A stretch of 43,053 nt of DNA, from the NCBI GenBank assembly GCA_003671195.1, contig QWPJ01000220.1:1-43053 (forward strand), read 5' to 3'. Below are positions 7,931 to 17,501 of this stretch, in pieces (the first letter of the stretch is position 1; the number at the start of each line of letters is the position of its first letter). Position numbers and translations under genes: made by a program. This stretch comes from Planctomycetota bacterium (lineage in GTDB: Bacteria; Planctomycetota; Planctomycetia; Pirellulales; Pirellulaceae). The notes beneath the pieces were generated by a model that was not told where the DNA came from, made no database searches, and worked only from the letters and a program-made list of their open reading frames with translations.

Positions 7931-10900
7931 GACCCCGATACAGCCCCGCAAACTCTGCAAGTACTCGGCCGACTCATACCGATCCAAATCCAACCGAGCC
8001 CGTTTTAATCGATCGGTCAGTTGCAAGCGTTCGATGACCTGCTGATGATTGGCCTGTTGGCAATATCCCTGGAGGCTCGCAAGCTTCCTCTTGGCCAACC
8101 GAATATCGACGTCTTGTTTGGCGACCAATCGCGCCTTATACCAATCGCTTTGCAAGACCGACTCGCGAGTGAACATCTGGCGAAATCCGGGGTCTTGGGC
8201 CGTCTTTCCATCCCATTTGCCCGTGGCCATGATCTCCAAAAGGGCCTTGAGTGGCGGGCAAGCATTCGCGATGCTACCGTCCTCGAAGTAAACCTTGGCC
8301 ACGCGCTGCTGAGCCTCCGCAACGTATAGCACGCCATCGAGAAACGAATCGAGATCCTGCGTCTCTGGGCATAGAATCTTCTCATCGAAAACCTTCAAGG
8401 GATTGTCGAAAACTCTCCCGAAATACCTTCGCACAAACCGCGAGGTGATCCGATAGCCGAGTCGACTGACGGGAACCAACACTCCGTTGTGCTCGCGATC
8501 CTGCAATGCTTCGAGCATCCCATCGCGAATCATCGCCACCGGATCGCGCTCCTCGGGTCTCAGACGGCACCAAATCTCGGGCACAAACATACTGATGTCA
8601 TGACCGACCTCGATCTCCGGACCGATGTGGCCGGCGGCCGTGCTGAAACCACCCAGTCCGGTCAAGGCCATGCTTACCAAGGTTGCATTCAGGTCATGGA
8701 CCATCGCCAAGGCGTTGAATGGGCCTTTGGTAAGCGCCCCTTCGCTACCGGCACCGGTCGTCGATGGACTCTTGCCGGTAAGCGAGCAGACGTAATCCAT
8801 CATCAATTCGGGGAGTTCGTGGTAATGGATCGGATTGTAGAGCGCCAAGGACCGGATCCCGGCGGCTCGGTCCGGTGGATTGTTTCGACGCCCCGAGAGA
8901 ATCGCCGAGACAGGGAGCGGAACCGGTGCATTCGAGCCCACCCCTCGAAAAAGCTGGATTCCTCGAAACGCTACGTACCGATCCTGAGGATTGATCAAGT
9001 CGGGGCGATCCTGAAGGTATCGCGGGTTCTTCGATGGCTTGCCATCGATCAACCGAGGGCTCGCCGAAGAAACGACGTAGTCCTCATCGCTCTGGAGGAA
9101 GCCCTCGAGCCGCTGACGCATGGGCTCTGAATACTGCTCGAGCTCGATGATATTCGATGCCTCCTGGGCGACTGCCGATCGATCCAGAGCTTCAAAGTTG
9201 CAGAAGAAATTTCCGACGTCGGCAATGTCCCGCTCGGTCTGCTTGTCGAGCCCACGATGGACCGCATCGTCTGGCCGCTGAAACAATCGGTATTCGCAGT
9301 TGCTGACAAACTTGAAACTCTCAAGCCGATCATGCAGGGGTTCACTCAACTCCCGACCCGGCACGACGATGCTCGCGGTGATGTCGTCCTCAAGCTGGAT
9401 CTTTCTCGCAGCGGCGAAGTCCTGACGAAGCTTGTACATCCGCCATCGACCGGAGCTGTCCAAACCCACCCTCAAGTACATACCGACGAGCTTGCGATTG
9501 TCGTACTTGAGCTCATGGCCCGGCTCGCCATTGACCACGTCGACCCCAAAATGCGATCGCCAATCTCCTTGCCACTCTTCCTTGTAAAACCTCTTGATAA
9601 TGAACGCCATCGCGTAGATGTGCGATGGAATCTTAGACAACCAATCGTTGTACTCCTCGGTGTAATCGCGCGATGGAGTCAGCAGCTTGATGACACTCCC
9701 GAGCGAACGGCGGGGGTCGAGCACACGTCGGCTTTCGTGCTGCTGGTAATCGGGCTTTTCGGAAGAGCCTTCCCGCCAACGATCGGAATAGTCTCTAGCG
9801 AATATTTCATCGAGTTTGGCAAAGTCCGAGTCGATATCGGAAACGAAGATCGATCCACCCTGCATGTAGTCGCTTAGCGACTTGCTGATCTCGCTCTTGC
9901 CTCCCCCGCTGACCGTACAAGGCTTATGGCACACGGTGCCATCTCCAGCCGTCCCAATCAAACGCCATGACGGAGCACAAGGGTGCTTTTCCATCTGCAC
10001 CTTGTATCCGCTTGGCGACATATAAATCTTCCCCTGCTCGAGCGGGATGCGTTTCTCTTGGCCGTCGATCTGCCACATCACACTCCGCAGCGGAATGCTC
10101 GCACGCGCATTTTCCCGCACATAGACCAGATTCGCAAAGTTCTTATCGATGCCATACCCGTCGGGATGCCACTCGATGAACTCGGAATAGTCGGCGACCA
10201 AATCGGCCATCGTCCGTCCATTGTAACGCCGTGAATTCCACTGGAACTCATCCCCGAGGTTATGGGTGATAAAAGCCAGAGTCCCACCGGCATGCTCTTC
10301 TTCGACGTTCCCGAGCAAGTTCGCTGCGTAGGAGATCTGCGTCTTGACCTCTTTCTTGCAATAGCCGTAGTAGTTGTCGGCGATCAACGTGACGATCACT
10401 CCCCCGGCGGTCCTGCACGTGGCCTTGAACGCCACCCCATCGTTGTACTTCTCACCAGGATCCTTCCAACACATGCCGTCGCGACGCTGTCGCTCGGTCG
10501 CTTGATCCCAGTGGCACAGCCCAAGCTCTTTCTTGGTCAACTCGATCAAGTGCGGGGCCAAGATCACGCATCCGGTGTGTCCTGTCCAATGCTCGACATC
10601 CAACGCCGCGTCGTTGTCGGGCAAAAGCGGATCCCCTGCGTTCCCAAAAATCGACTCGACAAAGTCCAAGTTGCTGACCAAGCCCCCTGGAGCAAAGAAA
10701 CGAATCTCCATCGTCTGCTCCTGGCAATACCCAGGAACCCTGGGACGAACCAGCGGCCTGATGAGCAAAGAAACCCACGAAGAGACTTGATCGGTCCGCT
10801 CCAACGTAAAAGGGACCTGCAGATTCGCAAGCGGGGCCGCGACCGCCGCGCGAAACAATTGCATGAACACGTGCTTGGGCACCGCTCGCTTGTCCCCTGC

Positions 10901-11419
10901 GATCGCTAGCCCCCCCTCGGCCACATGAAACGTCCCTTGGGTCGTCCTGCGGTCGGTCTTGGGATTGTGCAACACTCCGTTGGCAAGCCGATAGGAACTG
11001 ACCATATCGTTTTGGAATAGCGACGCCCCATCGGGCAAACTCAACTCCCTGGCCATCCCATGCTGGCTCAAGGAAAGCGAATGCATCGGCAAGCGCAAAG
11101 GCGAATCGCCGGCTAGCTCGCGAAAATGCTCCCCGAGGAACTCCTCGATCCGACGATCGCATGGGGCCTGCATCTGCGCGACCAAACGATGCTTCTCCTC
11201 AAGGTTCGCCAAAAGCCCTTCTGGCAACTCGACCTGAGCCATCGCCTCGTGATCATGCAGCAAATCTGTCGCCGCCATCTGCATGTAGATCAACTGACGA
11301 AGCTGTTGATACGATTTATCGCTCCGATAAGCCTCTCGCGACCACGACAACTGCCTTGGAGGGTTTCCAAGCGACCAACCGTTGTCGATGGACGGATCGT
11401 TCAAAAATGCTTTTTTCAT
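7916..11419 (-). CDS. Probable pyrophosphate-dependent PEP carboxykinase (PPi-PEPCK)
   Basis: This is a soluble protein of about 1167 residues. Its length, far above the roughly 530-620 residues of ATP/GTP-PEPCK, matches the PPi-type enzymes described from Entamoeba and Propionibacterium. PEPCK-like landmarks appear in the usual order, numbered from the upstream GTG 11512: YGYCKKEVK (382-390, compare the metal-binding lysine region of GTP-PEPCK), EEEHAGG (404-410, compare the metal-ligand His), a glycine-rich phosphate-loop candidate VSGGGKSEISKSL (534-546) and SDIDSDF (558-564, compare the metal-binding Asp pair). The expected reaction is oxaloacetate + PPi to PEP + CO2 + Pi, or the reverse, in the cytosol. 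ATG 11419 is chosen because GAGGA lies about 10 nt upstream; GTG 11512 would add 31 residues. The gene is single and convergent with the tolC-like gene. The assignment rests on motif order, size and memory of the family, not on a search. Confidence 0.62.
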   Translation of the reverse strand: MKKAFLNDPSIDNGWSLGNPPRQLSWSREAYRSDKSYQQLRQLIYMQMAATDLLHDHEAMAQVELPEGLLANLEEKHRLVAQMQAPCDRRIEEFLGEHFRELAGDSPLRLPMHSLSLSQHGMARELSLPDGASLFQNDMVSSYRLANGVLHNPKTDRRTTQGTFHVAEGGLAIAGDKRAVPKHVFMQLFRAAVAAPLANLQVPFTLERTDQVSSWVSLLIRPLVRPRVPGYCQEQTMEIRFFAPGGLVSNLDFVESIFGNAGDPLLPDNDAALDVEHWTGHTGCVILAPHLIELTKKELGLCHWDQATERQRRDGMCWKDPGEKYNDGVAFKATCRTAGGVIVTLIADNYYGYCKKEVKTQISYAANLLGNVEEEHAGGTLAFITHNLGDEFQWNSRRYNGRTMADLVADYSEFIEWHPDGYGIDKNFANLVYVRENARASIPLRSVMWQIDGQEKRIPLEQGKIYMSPSGYKVQMEKHPCAPSWRLIGTAGDGTVCHKPCTVSGGGKSEISKSLSDYMQGGSIFVSDIDSDFAKLDEIFARDYSDRWREGSSEKPDYQQHESRRVLDPRRSLGSVIKLLTPSRDYTEEYNDWLSKIPSHIYAMAFIIKRFYKEEWQGDWRSHFGVDVVNGEPGHELKYDNRKLVGMYLRVGLDSSGRWRMYKLRQDFAAARKIQLEDDITASIVVPGRELSEPLHDRLESFKFVSNCEYRLFQRPDDAVHRGLDKQTERDIADVGNFFCNFEALDRSAVAQEASNIIELEQYSEPMRQRLEGFLQSDEDYVVSSASPRLIDGKPSKNPRYLQDRPDLINPQDRYVAFRGIQLFRGVGSNAPVPLPVSAILSGRRNNPPDRAAGIRSLALYNPIHYHELPELMMDYVCSLTGKSPSTTGAGSEGALTKGPFNALAMVHDLNATLVSMALTGLGGFSTAAGHIGPEIEVGHDISMFVPEIWCRLRPEERDPVAMIRDGMLEALQDREHNGVLVPVSRLGYRITSRFVRRYFGRVFDNPLKVFDEKILCPETQDLDSFLDGVLYVAEAQQRVAKVYFEDGSIANACPPLKALLEIMATGKWDGKTAQDPGFRQMFTRESVLQSDWYKARLVAKQDVDIRLAKRKLASLQGYCQQANHQQVIERLQLTDRLKRARLDLDRYESAEYLQSLRGCIGVDPAL

Positions 11420-11922
11420 GAGACAAAATCCTCGGGGCTTTGGTACAACGTCGCCTGGGGAGATGGCCTGCTCAGGCGATCGATCTCGGATAAACAGGAA
11501 ACGGTTCTTCACGCATTATAGTGGCTAAAAATGATTGCTCTTGGTCCTACTCGTACTCAATGAAATGGTACTCGTACTCGAAAGGTGTCTCCGAGACGGA
11601 TCGGGTAATTGTCCCGACTGCCAATTTTCTCAAGTGCTTTGGAACTGGTGTTCGACGTAAATCGATTCAAGCAATCGAGTACGAGTAGGAGTACGAGTAC
11701 CGTCCGCCGCGGCGGACTGAGTACGAAAAAGCAGGAAACTAATCAGAATATCGCTGAATCCTAACCGATCGACAGGCAGACCGACAAGCGACCCGCACCA
11801 AATCGCAAAGAACCTCAAAGCACCCTGTGGGTCCTTTTCGGATCGACTCGACTTTGGGAAGATTCCTTCATGGACATTTTACCCCGGCTCTCTATTCCCA
11901 CATTTGCGATCGATCCGCTTCC
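11420..11922. other. Divergent intergenic region with repeat copy
   Basis: About 500 nt lie between the PEPCK-like gene (minus) and the dehydratase (plus). The stretch contains one copy of the TCGTAC-armed repeat (11546-11726) and, on the minus strand just upstream of ATG 11419, a GAGGA Shine-Dalgarno. Frames run open upstream of both genes (to 11512 and 11827) but carry no recognisable domain. I could not pick a convincing promoter. Confidence 0.5.
11546..11726. repeat. TCGTAC-armed inverted repeat element, copy 1
   Basis: The left arm (11546-11580) contains CTCGTACTCA, TGAAATGG and TACTCGTACTCG. The right arm (11676-11726) contains GAGTACGAGTA, the perfect palindrome GTCCGCCGCGGCGGAC (11702-11717) and CTGAGTACGA. 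The arms are inverted complements of a (TCGTAC)n motif, separated by about 95 nt that differ from the cores of the other copies. A 38-nt block that includes the palindrome is identical to one in the copy at 37.8 kb. This copy lies between divergent genes. Confidence 0.8.
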
Positions 11923-13716
11923 ATGAAACTCCCAAACCTGCGATCCGAGCAATGGTGGAACAACCCGAGCAACCCGGGAATGACGGCGCTGTATATCGAA
12001 CGATTCCTCAATTACGGAATGACCCTCGGTGAACTCCAAGCCGGTCGGCCGATCATCGGAATCGCTCAGTCGGCAAACGATCTTGCGCCCTGCAATCGAG
12101 CCCACCTGCAAACCGTCTCGCGCCTGTGCGATGGAGTCCGCGATGCAGGGGGCGTGCCCCTGGTCTTTCCCATGCATCCGATCCAAGAATCGGTCCGTCG
12201 ACCCACCGCCGCCCTGGACCGAAACCTTGCGTACATTTCCTTGGTCGAAATCCTTCACGGCTATCCCCTCGACGGCGTGATCTTCACCACAGGTTGCGAC
12301 AAAACCACCCCCGCTGCGTTGATGGCAGCAGCAACCACCGATCTCGTCTCGCTGATCTTCAACGGCGGACCGATGCTCAACAGCTACCTCGATGGGCAAC
12401 TCGCCGGCGCAGGCTCCATCATCTGGGAGGCCCGACGGCGATTGTCAGCCGGTGAAATCGACCAACAAAAATTCATGGACTTGCTAGCCGCCTCGGCTCC
12501 CAGCGCCGGTCACTGCAACGTCATGGGAACGGCCCTTTCGATGAACTGCTTGGCCGAAGCCATGGGCATGGCACTTCCAGGAACTGCCTCGATCCCAGCA
12601 CCCTACCGCGAGCGAGCCCAGGCAGCCCACGCCGCAGGCAAACGGATCGTCGAAATGGTTCACGAAGACCTCCGCCCCTCAAAAATCATGTCGCGAGCAT
12701 CGATGCTCAATGCGATCCGCGTCAATACCGCTCTTGGTGGCTCGACCAATTGCCCACCCCACTTGATCGCAATCGCGCGCCACGCAGGGATCGAACTGAG
12801 CATCCAAGACTGGGAAGATCACGGCTACCGAATCCCTCTGCTGGTGAACCTTCAACCTGCCGGCACGCAACTGGCCGAAGACTTCCACCGCAGCGGCGGA
12901 CTCCTAGCGGTGATGAAGGAACTCCTCCGAGGTGGTCTGATCGATGGTTCGCTCCTGGCATGCACCGGCAAGCCCATCGAGGACCAACTGAAAAATGCAC
13001 CCGAACCCGACGGAGCGATTATTCGCTCCATCGATGATCCCCTCAAACACGATGCGGGATTCATGGTCCTCCGCGGCAATCTTTTCGATGCGGCCTTGAT
13101 CAAAACCAGCGTCATCAGCCCCGCGTTCCGAAAGCAGTACCTCTCGAATCCTGACGATCCCAACGCCTTCGTCGCTCGCGCGATCGTCTTCGATGGACCC
13201 GAGGACTACCACGAGAAAATCAATCAAATCCAAGACTCCTGCGATCCCAACACCCTGCTGGTCATCCGAGGTTGCGGAACCTTGGGTTTTCCCGGCAGCG
13301 GTGAAGTCGTCAACATGCTCCCCCCGGATCGGTGGATCCGACAAGGGGTCCAGGAACTACCCACCCTGGGCGACGGTCGGCAGAGCGGAACCTCTGCGAG
13401 CCCTTCGATTCTCAACGCCTCGCCCGAAGCGATCGCCGGAGGAGGGCTAGGCAAACTCCAAACCGGGGACCTTGTCCGCATCGACCTCAATACCCGTCGT
13501 GTCGATGCCCAGGTCGATCCGCACGTCTGGGAACAACGCGCGAACTACCAAACCGCATCCGAACTTGATGGGATCGACGGATCGATTCCACCGACGGCCA
13601 CCCCTTGGCAGCAACTCTATCGCCAACACGTCGGACAGCTCCACACCGGCGCTTGCTTGGACTTTGCCTGCTCGTTCCGAGACGTCTGCAGTAAAGTACC
13701 ACGCCACAACCACTAG
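11923..13716 (+). CDS. IlvD/Edd-family dehydratase, sugar-acid type
   Basis: This 597-residue Fe-S dehydratase removes water from a 2,3-dihydroxy acid. The iron-sulfur cysteines are in place: NDLAPCNRAH, TGCDKTTPA and SAGHCNVMGTA. The context of these motifs (GCDKTTPA rather than the IlvD form, GGPMLNSY, RGNLFDAALIK, PGSGEVVNM) resembles L-arabinonate/D-xylonate dehydratases more than branched-chain IlvD. The product would then be a 2-keto-3-deoxy sugar acid. The later GDGRQSGTSAS and SPEAIAGGGLGKLQTGD are the conserved C-terminal-domain motifs. ATG 11923 is chosen because MKLPNLRSEQWW aligns with the family's N-terminus; the frame is open back to 11827. No aldolase or sugar dehydrogenase neighbours it, so the exact substrate is open, and an IlvD role cannot be excluded from sequence alone. 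Confidence 0.85.
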   Translation: MKLPNLRSEQWWNNPSNPGMTALYIERFLNYGMTLGELQAGRPIIGIAQSANDLAPCNRAHLQTVSRLCDGVRDAGGVPLVFPMHPIQESVRRPTAALDRNLAYISLVEILHGYPLDGVIFTTGCDKTTPAALMAAATTDLVSLIFNGGPMLNSYLDGQLAGAGSIIWEARRRLSAGEIDQQKFMDLLAASAPSAGHCNVMGTALSMNCLAEAMGMALPGTASIPAPYRERAQAAHAAGKRIVEMVHEDLRPSKIMSRASMLNAIRVNTALGGSTNCPPHLIAIARHAGIELSIQDWEDHGYRIPLLVNLQPAGTQLAEDFHRSGGLLAVMKELLRGGLIDGSLLACTGKPIEDQLKNAPEPDGAIIRSIDDPLKHDAGFMVLRGNLFDAALIKTSVISPAFRKQYLSNPDDPNAFVARAIVFDGPEDYHEKINQIQDSCDPNTLLVIRGCGTLGFPGSGEVVNMLPPDRWIRQGVQELPTLGDGRQSGTSASPSILNASPEAIAGGGLGKLQTGDLVRIDLNTRRVDAQVDPHVWEQRANYQTASELDGIDGSIPPTATPWQQLYRQHVGQLHTGACLDFACSFRDVCSKVPRHNH

Positions 13717-13718
13717 GC

Positions 13719-13902
13719 GTAGCATGGTTCTCTGCGCCCGTGCGAGGCTAACGTATCAAGCGGCGCACGGGTCGCGCTCCTTTAGCCGTAGCATGGGCCT
13801 CTGAGCCCGTGCGAGGCTAGCGTAAACGACGCACGGGTCGGAGCCCCATGCTACGGAGGCTAGCCTAGCAATCGACGCACGGGTCGAAGCCCCATGCTAC
13901 GG
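13719..13902. repeat. GTAGCATGG palindromic repeat cluster
   Basis: There are about two and a half units. Each begins GTAGCATGG, runs through GCCCGTGCGAGGCTA, and returns as CGCACGGGTCG and CCCCATGCTAC. The middle unit (13788-13854) is an imperfect palindrome with arms of about 25 nt around a loop of about 16 nt. The third unit has only the returning half. The cluster starts 2 nt after the dehydratase stop, so it could act as its 3' RNA structure. Related half-units occur at 16025 and 18146. Confidence 0.85.
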
Positions 13903-14062
13903 TGGGAACCCTTTTGCCGTTTGCTCCGTTGGGGCTTTCGCTTCACGAAAACCTGTCGATAATGACTGCTTGAGAATGACCATTCGGTCGATTGAAACAC
14001 TGTCGATTGGCGATTCGCTCGTAAGCAGCGGTAACCAAGCAGATTTTTACCAGAGGGATTCC
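13903..14062. other. Leader region of pgk
   Basis: This 160-nt stretch lies between the repeat cluster and pgk. The pgk frame is open back to 13970 but the family N-terminus starts at 14063. I see no strong promoter or riboswitch-like structure. Confidence 0.4.
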
Positions 14063-15250
14063 ATGGCCAAGAAAAGCATTGCAGATGTCGATTGTCACGG
14101 CAAAACCGTTTTGATGCGGGTTGATTTCAACGTGCCCCAAGACGACTCAGGCGCGATCACCGACGATCGACGCATCCGCATGGCGCTCCCCTCGATCCAA
14201 TCGGTGATCGATCGCGGTGGCAAACTGATCCTCATGAGTCACCTCGGGCGTCCAAAAGGCAAAGGTCCAGAACCGGAGTTCACCCTCCATCCGACGGCCG
14301 TGCGTCTTGCCGAGTTGCTGGGTAAACCGGTCGCGTTTGCCAGCGATACCGTCGGTCCCGATGCGCAATCCAAAGTCGCCGCGCTCGCAGCAGGCGATGT
14401 CCTGGTCCTGGAAAACGTTCGATTCAATCCCGGCGAAAAAGAGGGCGAAGCCTCCTATGCGAAAACCCTTGCCTCCTTTGCCGACATCTATTGCAACGAT
14501 GCGTTCGGCACCTGCCACCGCGAAGAAGCTTCGATGGTCGCCGTTCCGCTAGCCATGGGCAACCAGCCCAAGGTTGTTGGGTTCCTCGTCGCTAAAGAAA
14601 TCCAATACCTCAGCGACACGATCAGCAAGCCAGGTCGTCCCTTCGTGGCGATCCTCGGCGGCGCGAAAGTCAGCGATAAAATCAACGTCATCAAAAACCT
14701 TTTGGGCATCTGCGACTACGTCCTCATCGGCGGGGCAATGGCCTACACATTCTCCCTTGCCCAAGGTGGGAAAACTGGCAAGAGCTTGGTCGAACCCGAT
14801 AAAGTCCCCTTGGCCAAAGAGCTCATCGCGGCCGGTTCGGGCAAGCTGATCTTGCCGAGCGACACGCATTGCGGAGACGCATTTAGCGGCTCGTGCAACA
14901 AGCAAGTCGTCGCCGCAGGGAATATTCCCGACGGCTGGGAAGGACTCGATATCGGGCCCGAGACAGCCAAACGGTATGCGGAAATCGTCAAATCCTCCAA
15001 GACCGTCGTTTGGAACGGTCCGATGGGGGTCTTCGAAATGCCACCCTTTGACGAGGGGACCAAGGCAGTGGCCAAGGCGATTGCCGATAGTGATGCGGTC
15101 AGCATCATCGGAGGTGGCGACAGCGCCGCGGCGATCGAACAACTCGGCTTTGCCGATGCCGTCACCCACGTGAGCACCGGCGGTGGGGCAAGCCTCTCAA
15201 TGCTCGAAGGGGAGAAGTTCAAGGCCGTCGAAATCCTCGACGAAGCCTAA
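14063..15250 (+). CDS. pgk: Phosphoglycerate kinase
   Basis: This 395-residue enzyme of glycolysis/gluconeogenesis transfers phosphate between 1,3-bisphosphoglycerate and ADP, giving 3-phosphoglycerate and ATP. Family motifs are complete: the N-terminal [18 protein letters not shown], the substrate-binding [10 protein letters not shown], the hinge and nucleotide region with [19 protein letters not shown], and the C-terminal GGGDSAAA followed by [10 protein letters not shown]. Length is normal for a bacterial PGK. ATG 14063 is chosen because AGAGGG lies about 7 nt upstream and the encoded [19 protein letters not shown] matches the usual N-terminus; an upstream in-frame ATG at 13970 would add an unrelated 31 residues. 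It stands alone here, not in a gap-pgk-tpi operon. Confidence 0.97.
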   Translation: MAKKSIADVDCHGKTVLMRVDFNVPQDDSGAITDDRRIRMALPSIQSVIDRGGKLILMSHLGRPKGKGPEPEFTLHPTAVRLAELLGKPVAFASDTVGPDAQSKVAALAAGDVLVLENVRFNPGEKEGEASYAKTLASFADIYCNDAFGTCHREEASMVAVPLAMGNQPKVVGFLVAKEIQYLSDTISKPGRPFVAILGGAKVSDKINVIKNLLGICDYVLIGGAMAYTFSLAQGGKTGKSLVEPDKVPLAKELIAAGSGKLILPSDTHCGDAFSGSCNKQVVAAGNIPDGWEGLDIGPETAKRYAEIVKSSKTVVWNGPMGVFEMPPFDEGTKAVAKAIADSDAVSIIGGGDSAAAIEQLGFADAVTHVSTGGGASLSMLEGEKFKAVEILDEA

Positions 15251-15311
15251 ATTCTAAGGGAGCTCCCTTTGGGCTTTGATCAGATCAGGAACGCCCTTTT
15301 GATTGGATAAG

Positions 15312-15339
15312 CCTCCCGTCGGGCTCGTCCCGGCGGAGG
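15312..15339. terminator. Hairpin downstream of pgk
   Basis: CCTCCCGTCGGG and CCCGGCGGAGG form an imperfect stem around the loop CTCGT. No U-tract follows, so it is at best a weak terminator or an mRNA-stabilising structure. A 14-bp palindrome, AAGGGAGCTCCCTT, lies just after the pgk stop (about 15256-15269). Confidence 0.4.
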
Positions 15340-15402
15340 TGGAACTTGCGGCTACTGAAGTCTCTCCAAATCTTGCTCTTTGCTTAGGAATTGGAATTCG
15401 AC

Positions 15403-15972
15403 ATGTCGCGATCCTCGGGGTCTGAATCCAAGCCGTTCCCGCCCCAAGTCCTAAGCTGCAAGCTTCTCGTCGATGGCTACAACTTGATGTATGCCATCGG
15501 ATACGCCCAAGCCGCAGACACGCGGCCCAAAGCGCTCGAGTCTGGGCGGAATCGATTGATTGAATTGCTCGCTGAGCATCTTGGCCCCGCCGCGAATCAA
15601 ACCTGCATCGTTTTCGATGCCGGGGATGTCGCCCCGAAAGGACTGCCGAAATTCTATCAAAAGCGGTCCATCCACCTTCTGTTTTCTTCCGACTACCTCA
15701 GCGCCGATGAGTGCATTCAGGAGATCCTACAAGTTCACAGCAACCCGAAACGGCTCGTTCTGCTCTCGTCCGATCATAGCGTGCAACGCAAAGGGACCGC
15801 TCGGGGTGCCACGATTCGAGATAGTGAGGACTGGAAGCAAGCGATGGAACTATTGACGGATCGCACCCTCAACGACAAGCAGCCAGCCGAGGAAGCTTTG
15901 GATCCTTCCAAGCAAAACCCTAACCTATCGGCGAGCGATCGCGAGAAATGGCTTCGCGAATTCGGTTTCTAA
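15403..15972 (+). CDS. YacP-like NYN-domain protein (putative RNase)
   Basis: This 189-residue cytosolic protein has a NYN/PIN-like fold. The diagnostic LLVDGYNLMYAI opens the domain (about 24-35). VFDAGDVAP and ADECIQEI supply further acidic residues of the metal site, and LVLLSSDHSVQRKGTARGATI is the typical YacP C-terminal core. YacP/Rae1 proteins are ribosome-associated endonucleases in Bacillus; the planctomycete members are uncharacterised. The C-terminal 40 residues are variable and charged and end in WLREFGF. ATG 15403 is used; TTG 15391 would add four residues. It follows pgk by 152 nt and may have its own promoter. Confidence 0.82.
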   Translation: MSRSSGSESKPFPPQVLSCKLLVDGYNLMYAIGYAQAADTRPKALESGRNRLIELLAEHLGPAANQTCIVFDAGDVAPKGLPKFYQKRSIHLLFSSDYLSADECIQEILQVHSNPKRLVLLSSDHSVQRKGTARGATIRDSEDWKQAMELLTDRTLNDKQPAEEALDPSKQNPNLSASDREKWLREFGF

Positions 15973-16024
15973 GCCATCCCGCATAGATGCCCAGGCGGAT
16001 GAAGGCAGATCGATTCGTCACCCT

Positions 16025-16060
16025 CACGCACGGCCTCGGAGGGCCATGCTACGGTGAGGC
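16025..16060. repeat. GTAGCATGG-family half-unit, left flank of pilin pair
   Basis: This contains CACGCACGG and then a 27-nt block ending CATGCTACGGTGAGGCT. The block is identical to one at 18.17 kb in the same orientation. It is the returning half of the repeat at 13.7 kb. Confidence 0.8.
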
Positions 16061-16142
16061 TTGGATTTTCGCGCGGGGTCTGTCTCCGGTTTCTCGAGAA
16101 GGGACATCATACCCGGTAGGCACGACTGCCCTGGGTAACGAT

Positions 16143-16189
16143 CTTTGCGTTCTTTTTCGGAAATGGAGCGCCAACGAAAGAACGCAAAG
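16143..16189. repeat. Long imperfect inverted repeat
   Basis: CTTTGCGTTCTTTTTCG (16143-16159) pairs with CGAAAGAACGCAAAG (16175-16189), leaving two bulged bases and a 15-nt loop. It could be the terminator of the NYN gene or a regulatory hairpin. It has no U-tract. Confidence 0.6.
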
Positions 16190-16359
16190 CGCACCCAAAG
16201 ATTATTCTGGCAATTCGAGTCGAACAGGTTGGAATTCTTCACGGAAAAAACATGCGAAGCAAGTCTTGTTCCCCATATCTAATCTCTAAAATGTGGTCGA
16301 GCCCGATAGTTCGAAAACTCAAAACGAAATTTATGTCGCTTAATAGGATATAGACAATA

Positions 16360-17487
16360 ATGGATCGACGAAAACATAACTCGCGAGGTTTCACTTTAGT
16401 GGAATTGCTCGTTGTCATCGCAATTATTGGAGTTTTGGTGGGGTTACTCCTACCGGCAGTCCAAGCTGCTCGAGAGGCAGCGCGACGCATGCAATGCGGA
16501 AACAATATGAAGCAGCTAGGGATGGCAGCACATAACTTCGCAGACATGAGTCGCGGAAAGTTACCATCGGGATGTCGCGACTACAACTTCATGACCTGGA
16601 CGACATTTATTCTCCCATATTTGGAGCAAACTAATCGGCACGCGCAGATGAGCGTAACCTATGTTCCGTTTGGTGCGACTTCGGGAGGTGGGGGATTTGT
16701 CTACGATCGTACCAATCTTACCGAAGGTGGTAGATATGATCGCAAACAGAATGTTGTCGCGTGGGGCGGGTCTTTCGGCGGGGTGCCTACCTTTAATTGC
16801 CCAAGCGGTCTTCAGAACCCGTTTCGCGTCAGCGCGAATTTATGGCCTAAGGTTAGTTATTTGGCCTGCATTGGACAAACTGCAGTTGGAGACGCGCAGG
16901 TACGGACAGGTTCGGTGATTGCTGGTGGAACGAATTGGCGAATATCGAATTATTATGGTTTGAAAAGGATCGGCGGGAACCCGTCTGATGTTTTGAATGA
17001 GATGGGAGCGTTGTTTGGTAATGGAGTGCCTGCAATCGGCAGTACTGCCGCGTCCCGAGCACTCGCGTTTTCTAAGGAACGCGGGGAGAAGTTGGCCTCC
17101 TGCTTGGACGGGCTCTCGAATACAGCCATGTTCTCTGAAGGACTTCAAACCGGTGACGGGCCTACGCCCCATGCAAGCTTCAGCGACTTCCGAGGCAGCG
17201 TCCGTGGCGAAAATGCTTTCTTTTCGACCTACTACGAGCCGAACACGCCCAACCCGGATGAGCTTATGGTGGCTTCGTACTGTCAAAATACTCCCCAAGC
17301 ACCCTGCATCGCCGAGAATGCGCCAGCGGGATATGCGGTTCGCATCTCCGCACGCAGTCTTCACCCAGGCGGAGTCAACATGGTCCGGGGAGACGGAAGC
17401 GTTATTTTTGTCAGCCAAACAATCGATCGCAAGGTTTGGCGTGCGACCGGCACATCCCAAGGTTACGAGACTGTTACCGAGGAATAG
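16360..17487 (+). CDS. DUF1559 protein with type IV pilin-like N-terminus
   Basis: This 375-residue member of the large planctomycete DUF1559 family (formerly SBP_bac_10) carries a class III, prepilin-type signal. A short basic leader ([10 protein letters not shown]) is followed by [20 protein letters not shown] and then [13 protein letters not shown]. Cleavage is expected after the Gly, with methylation of the Phe by a prepilin peptidase. The body holds the family's globular domain. The C-terminus has the hallmark [17 protein letters not shown]. Roles proposed for the family are major or minor pseudopilins or surface fibres; the molecular function is not established. It pairs with the lipoprotein gene 86 nt downstream. 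Base composition is more AT-rich than that of neighbouring genes, and the pair is flanked by direct repeats. Confidence 0.93.
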   Translation: MDRRKHNSRGFTLVELLVVIAIIGVLVGLLLPAVQAAREAARRMQCGNNMKQLGMAAHNFADMSRGKLPSGCRDYNFMTWTTFILPYLEQTNRHAQMSVTYVPFGATSGGGGFVYDRTNLTEGGRYDRKQNVVAWGGSFGGVPTFNCPSGLQNPFRVSANLWPKVSYLACIGQTAVGDAQVRTGSVIAGGTNWRISNYYGLKRIGGNPSDVLNEMGALFGNGVPAIGSTAASRALAFSKERGEKLASCLDGLSNTAMFSEGLQTGDGPTPHASFSDFRGSVRGENAFFSTYYEPNTPNPDELMVASYCQNTPQAPCIAENAPAGYAVRISARSLHPGGVNMVRGDGSVIFVSQTIDRKVWRATGTSQGYETVTEE

Positions 17488-17501
17488 CGAAAGCTATTTA
17501 G

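Larger units (their letters stand above)
15973..16359. other. Intergenic region with repeat and long hairpin
   Basis: This 387-nt stretch lies upstream of the DUF1559 gene. It carries a half-unit of the GTAGCATGG repeat (16025-16060) and a hairpin (16143-16189). It becomes AT-rich after about 16290, which is probably the promoter zone of the pilin-like gene. The sequence TAGGATATAGACAATA directly precedes ATG 16360 and may supply a weak AGGA ribosome site. Confidence 0.5.

Noticed and set aside
11923-13716. Naming the dehydratase ilvD
   Set aside because: The motif context fits sugar-acid dehydratases better and no branched-chain amino acid gene is nearby, so the symbol is withheld.
15403-15972. 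NYN protein as a toxin of a toxin-antitoxin pair
   Set aside because: No antitoxin-like small gene adjoins, and the sequence matches the housekeeping YacP type.
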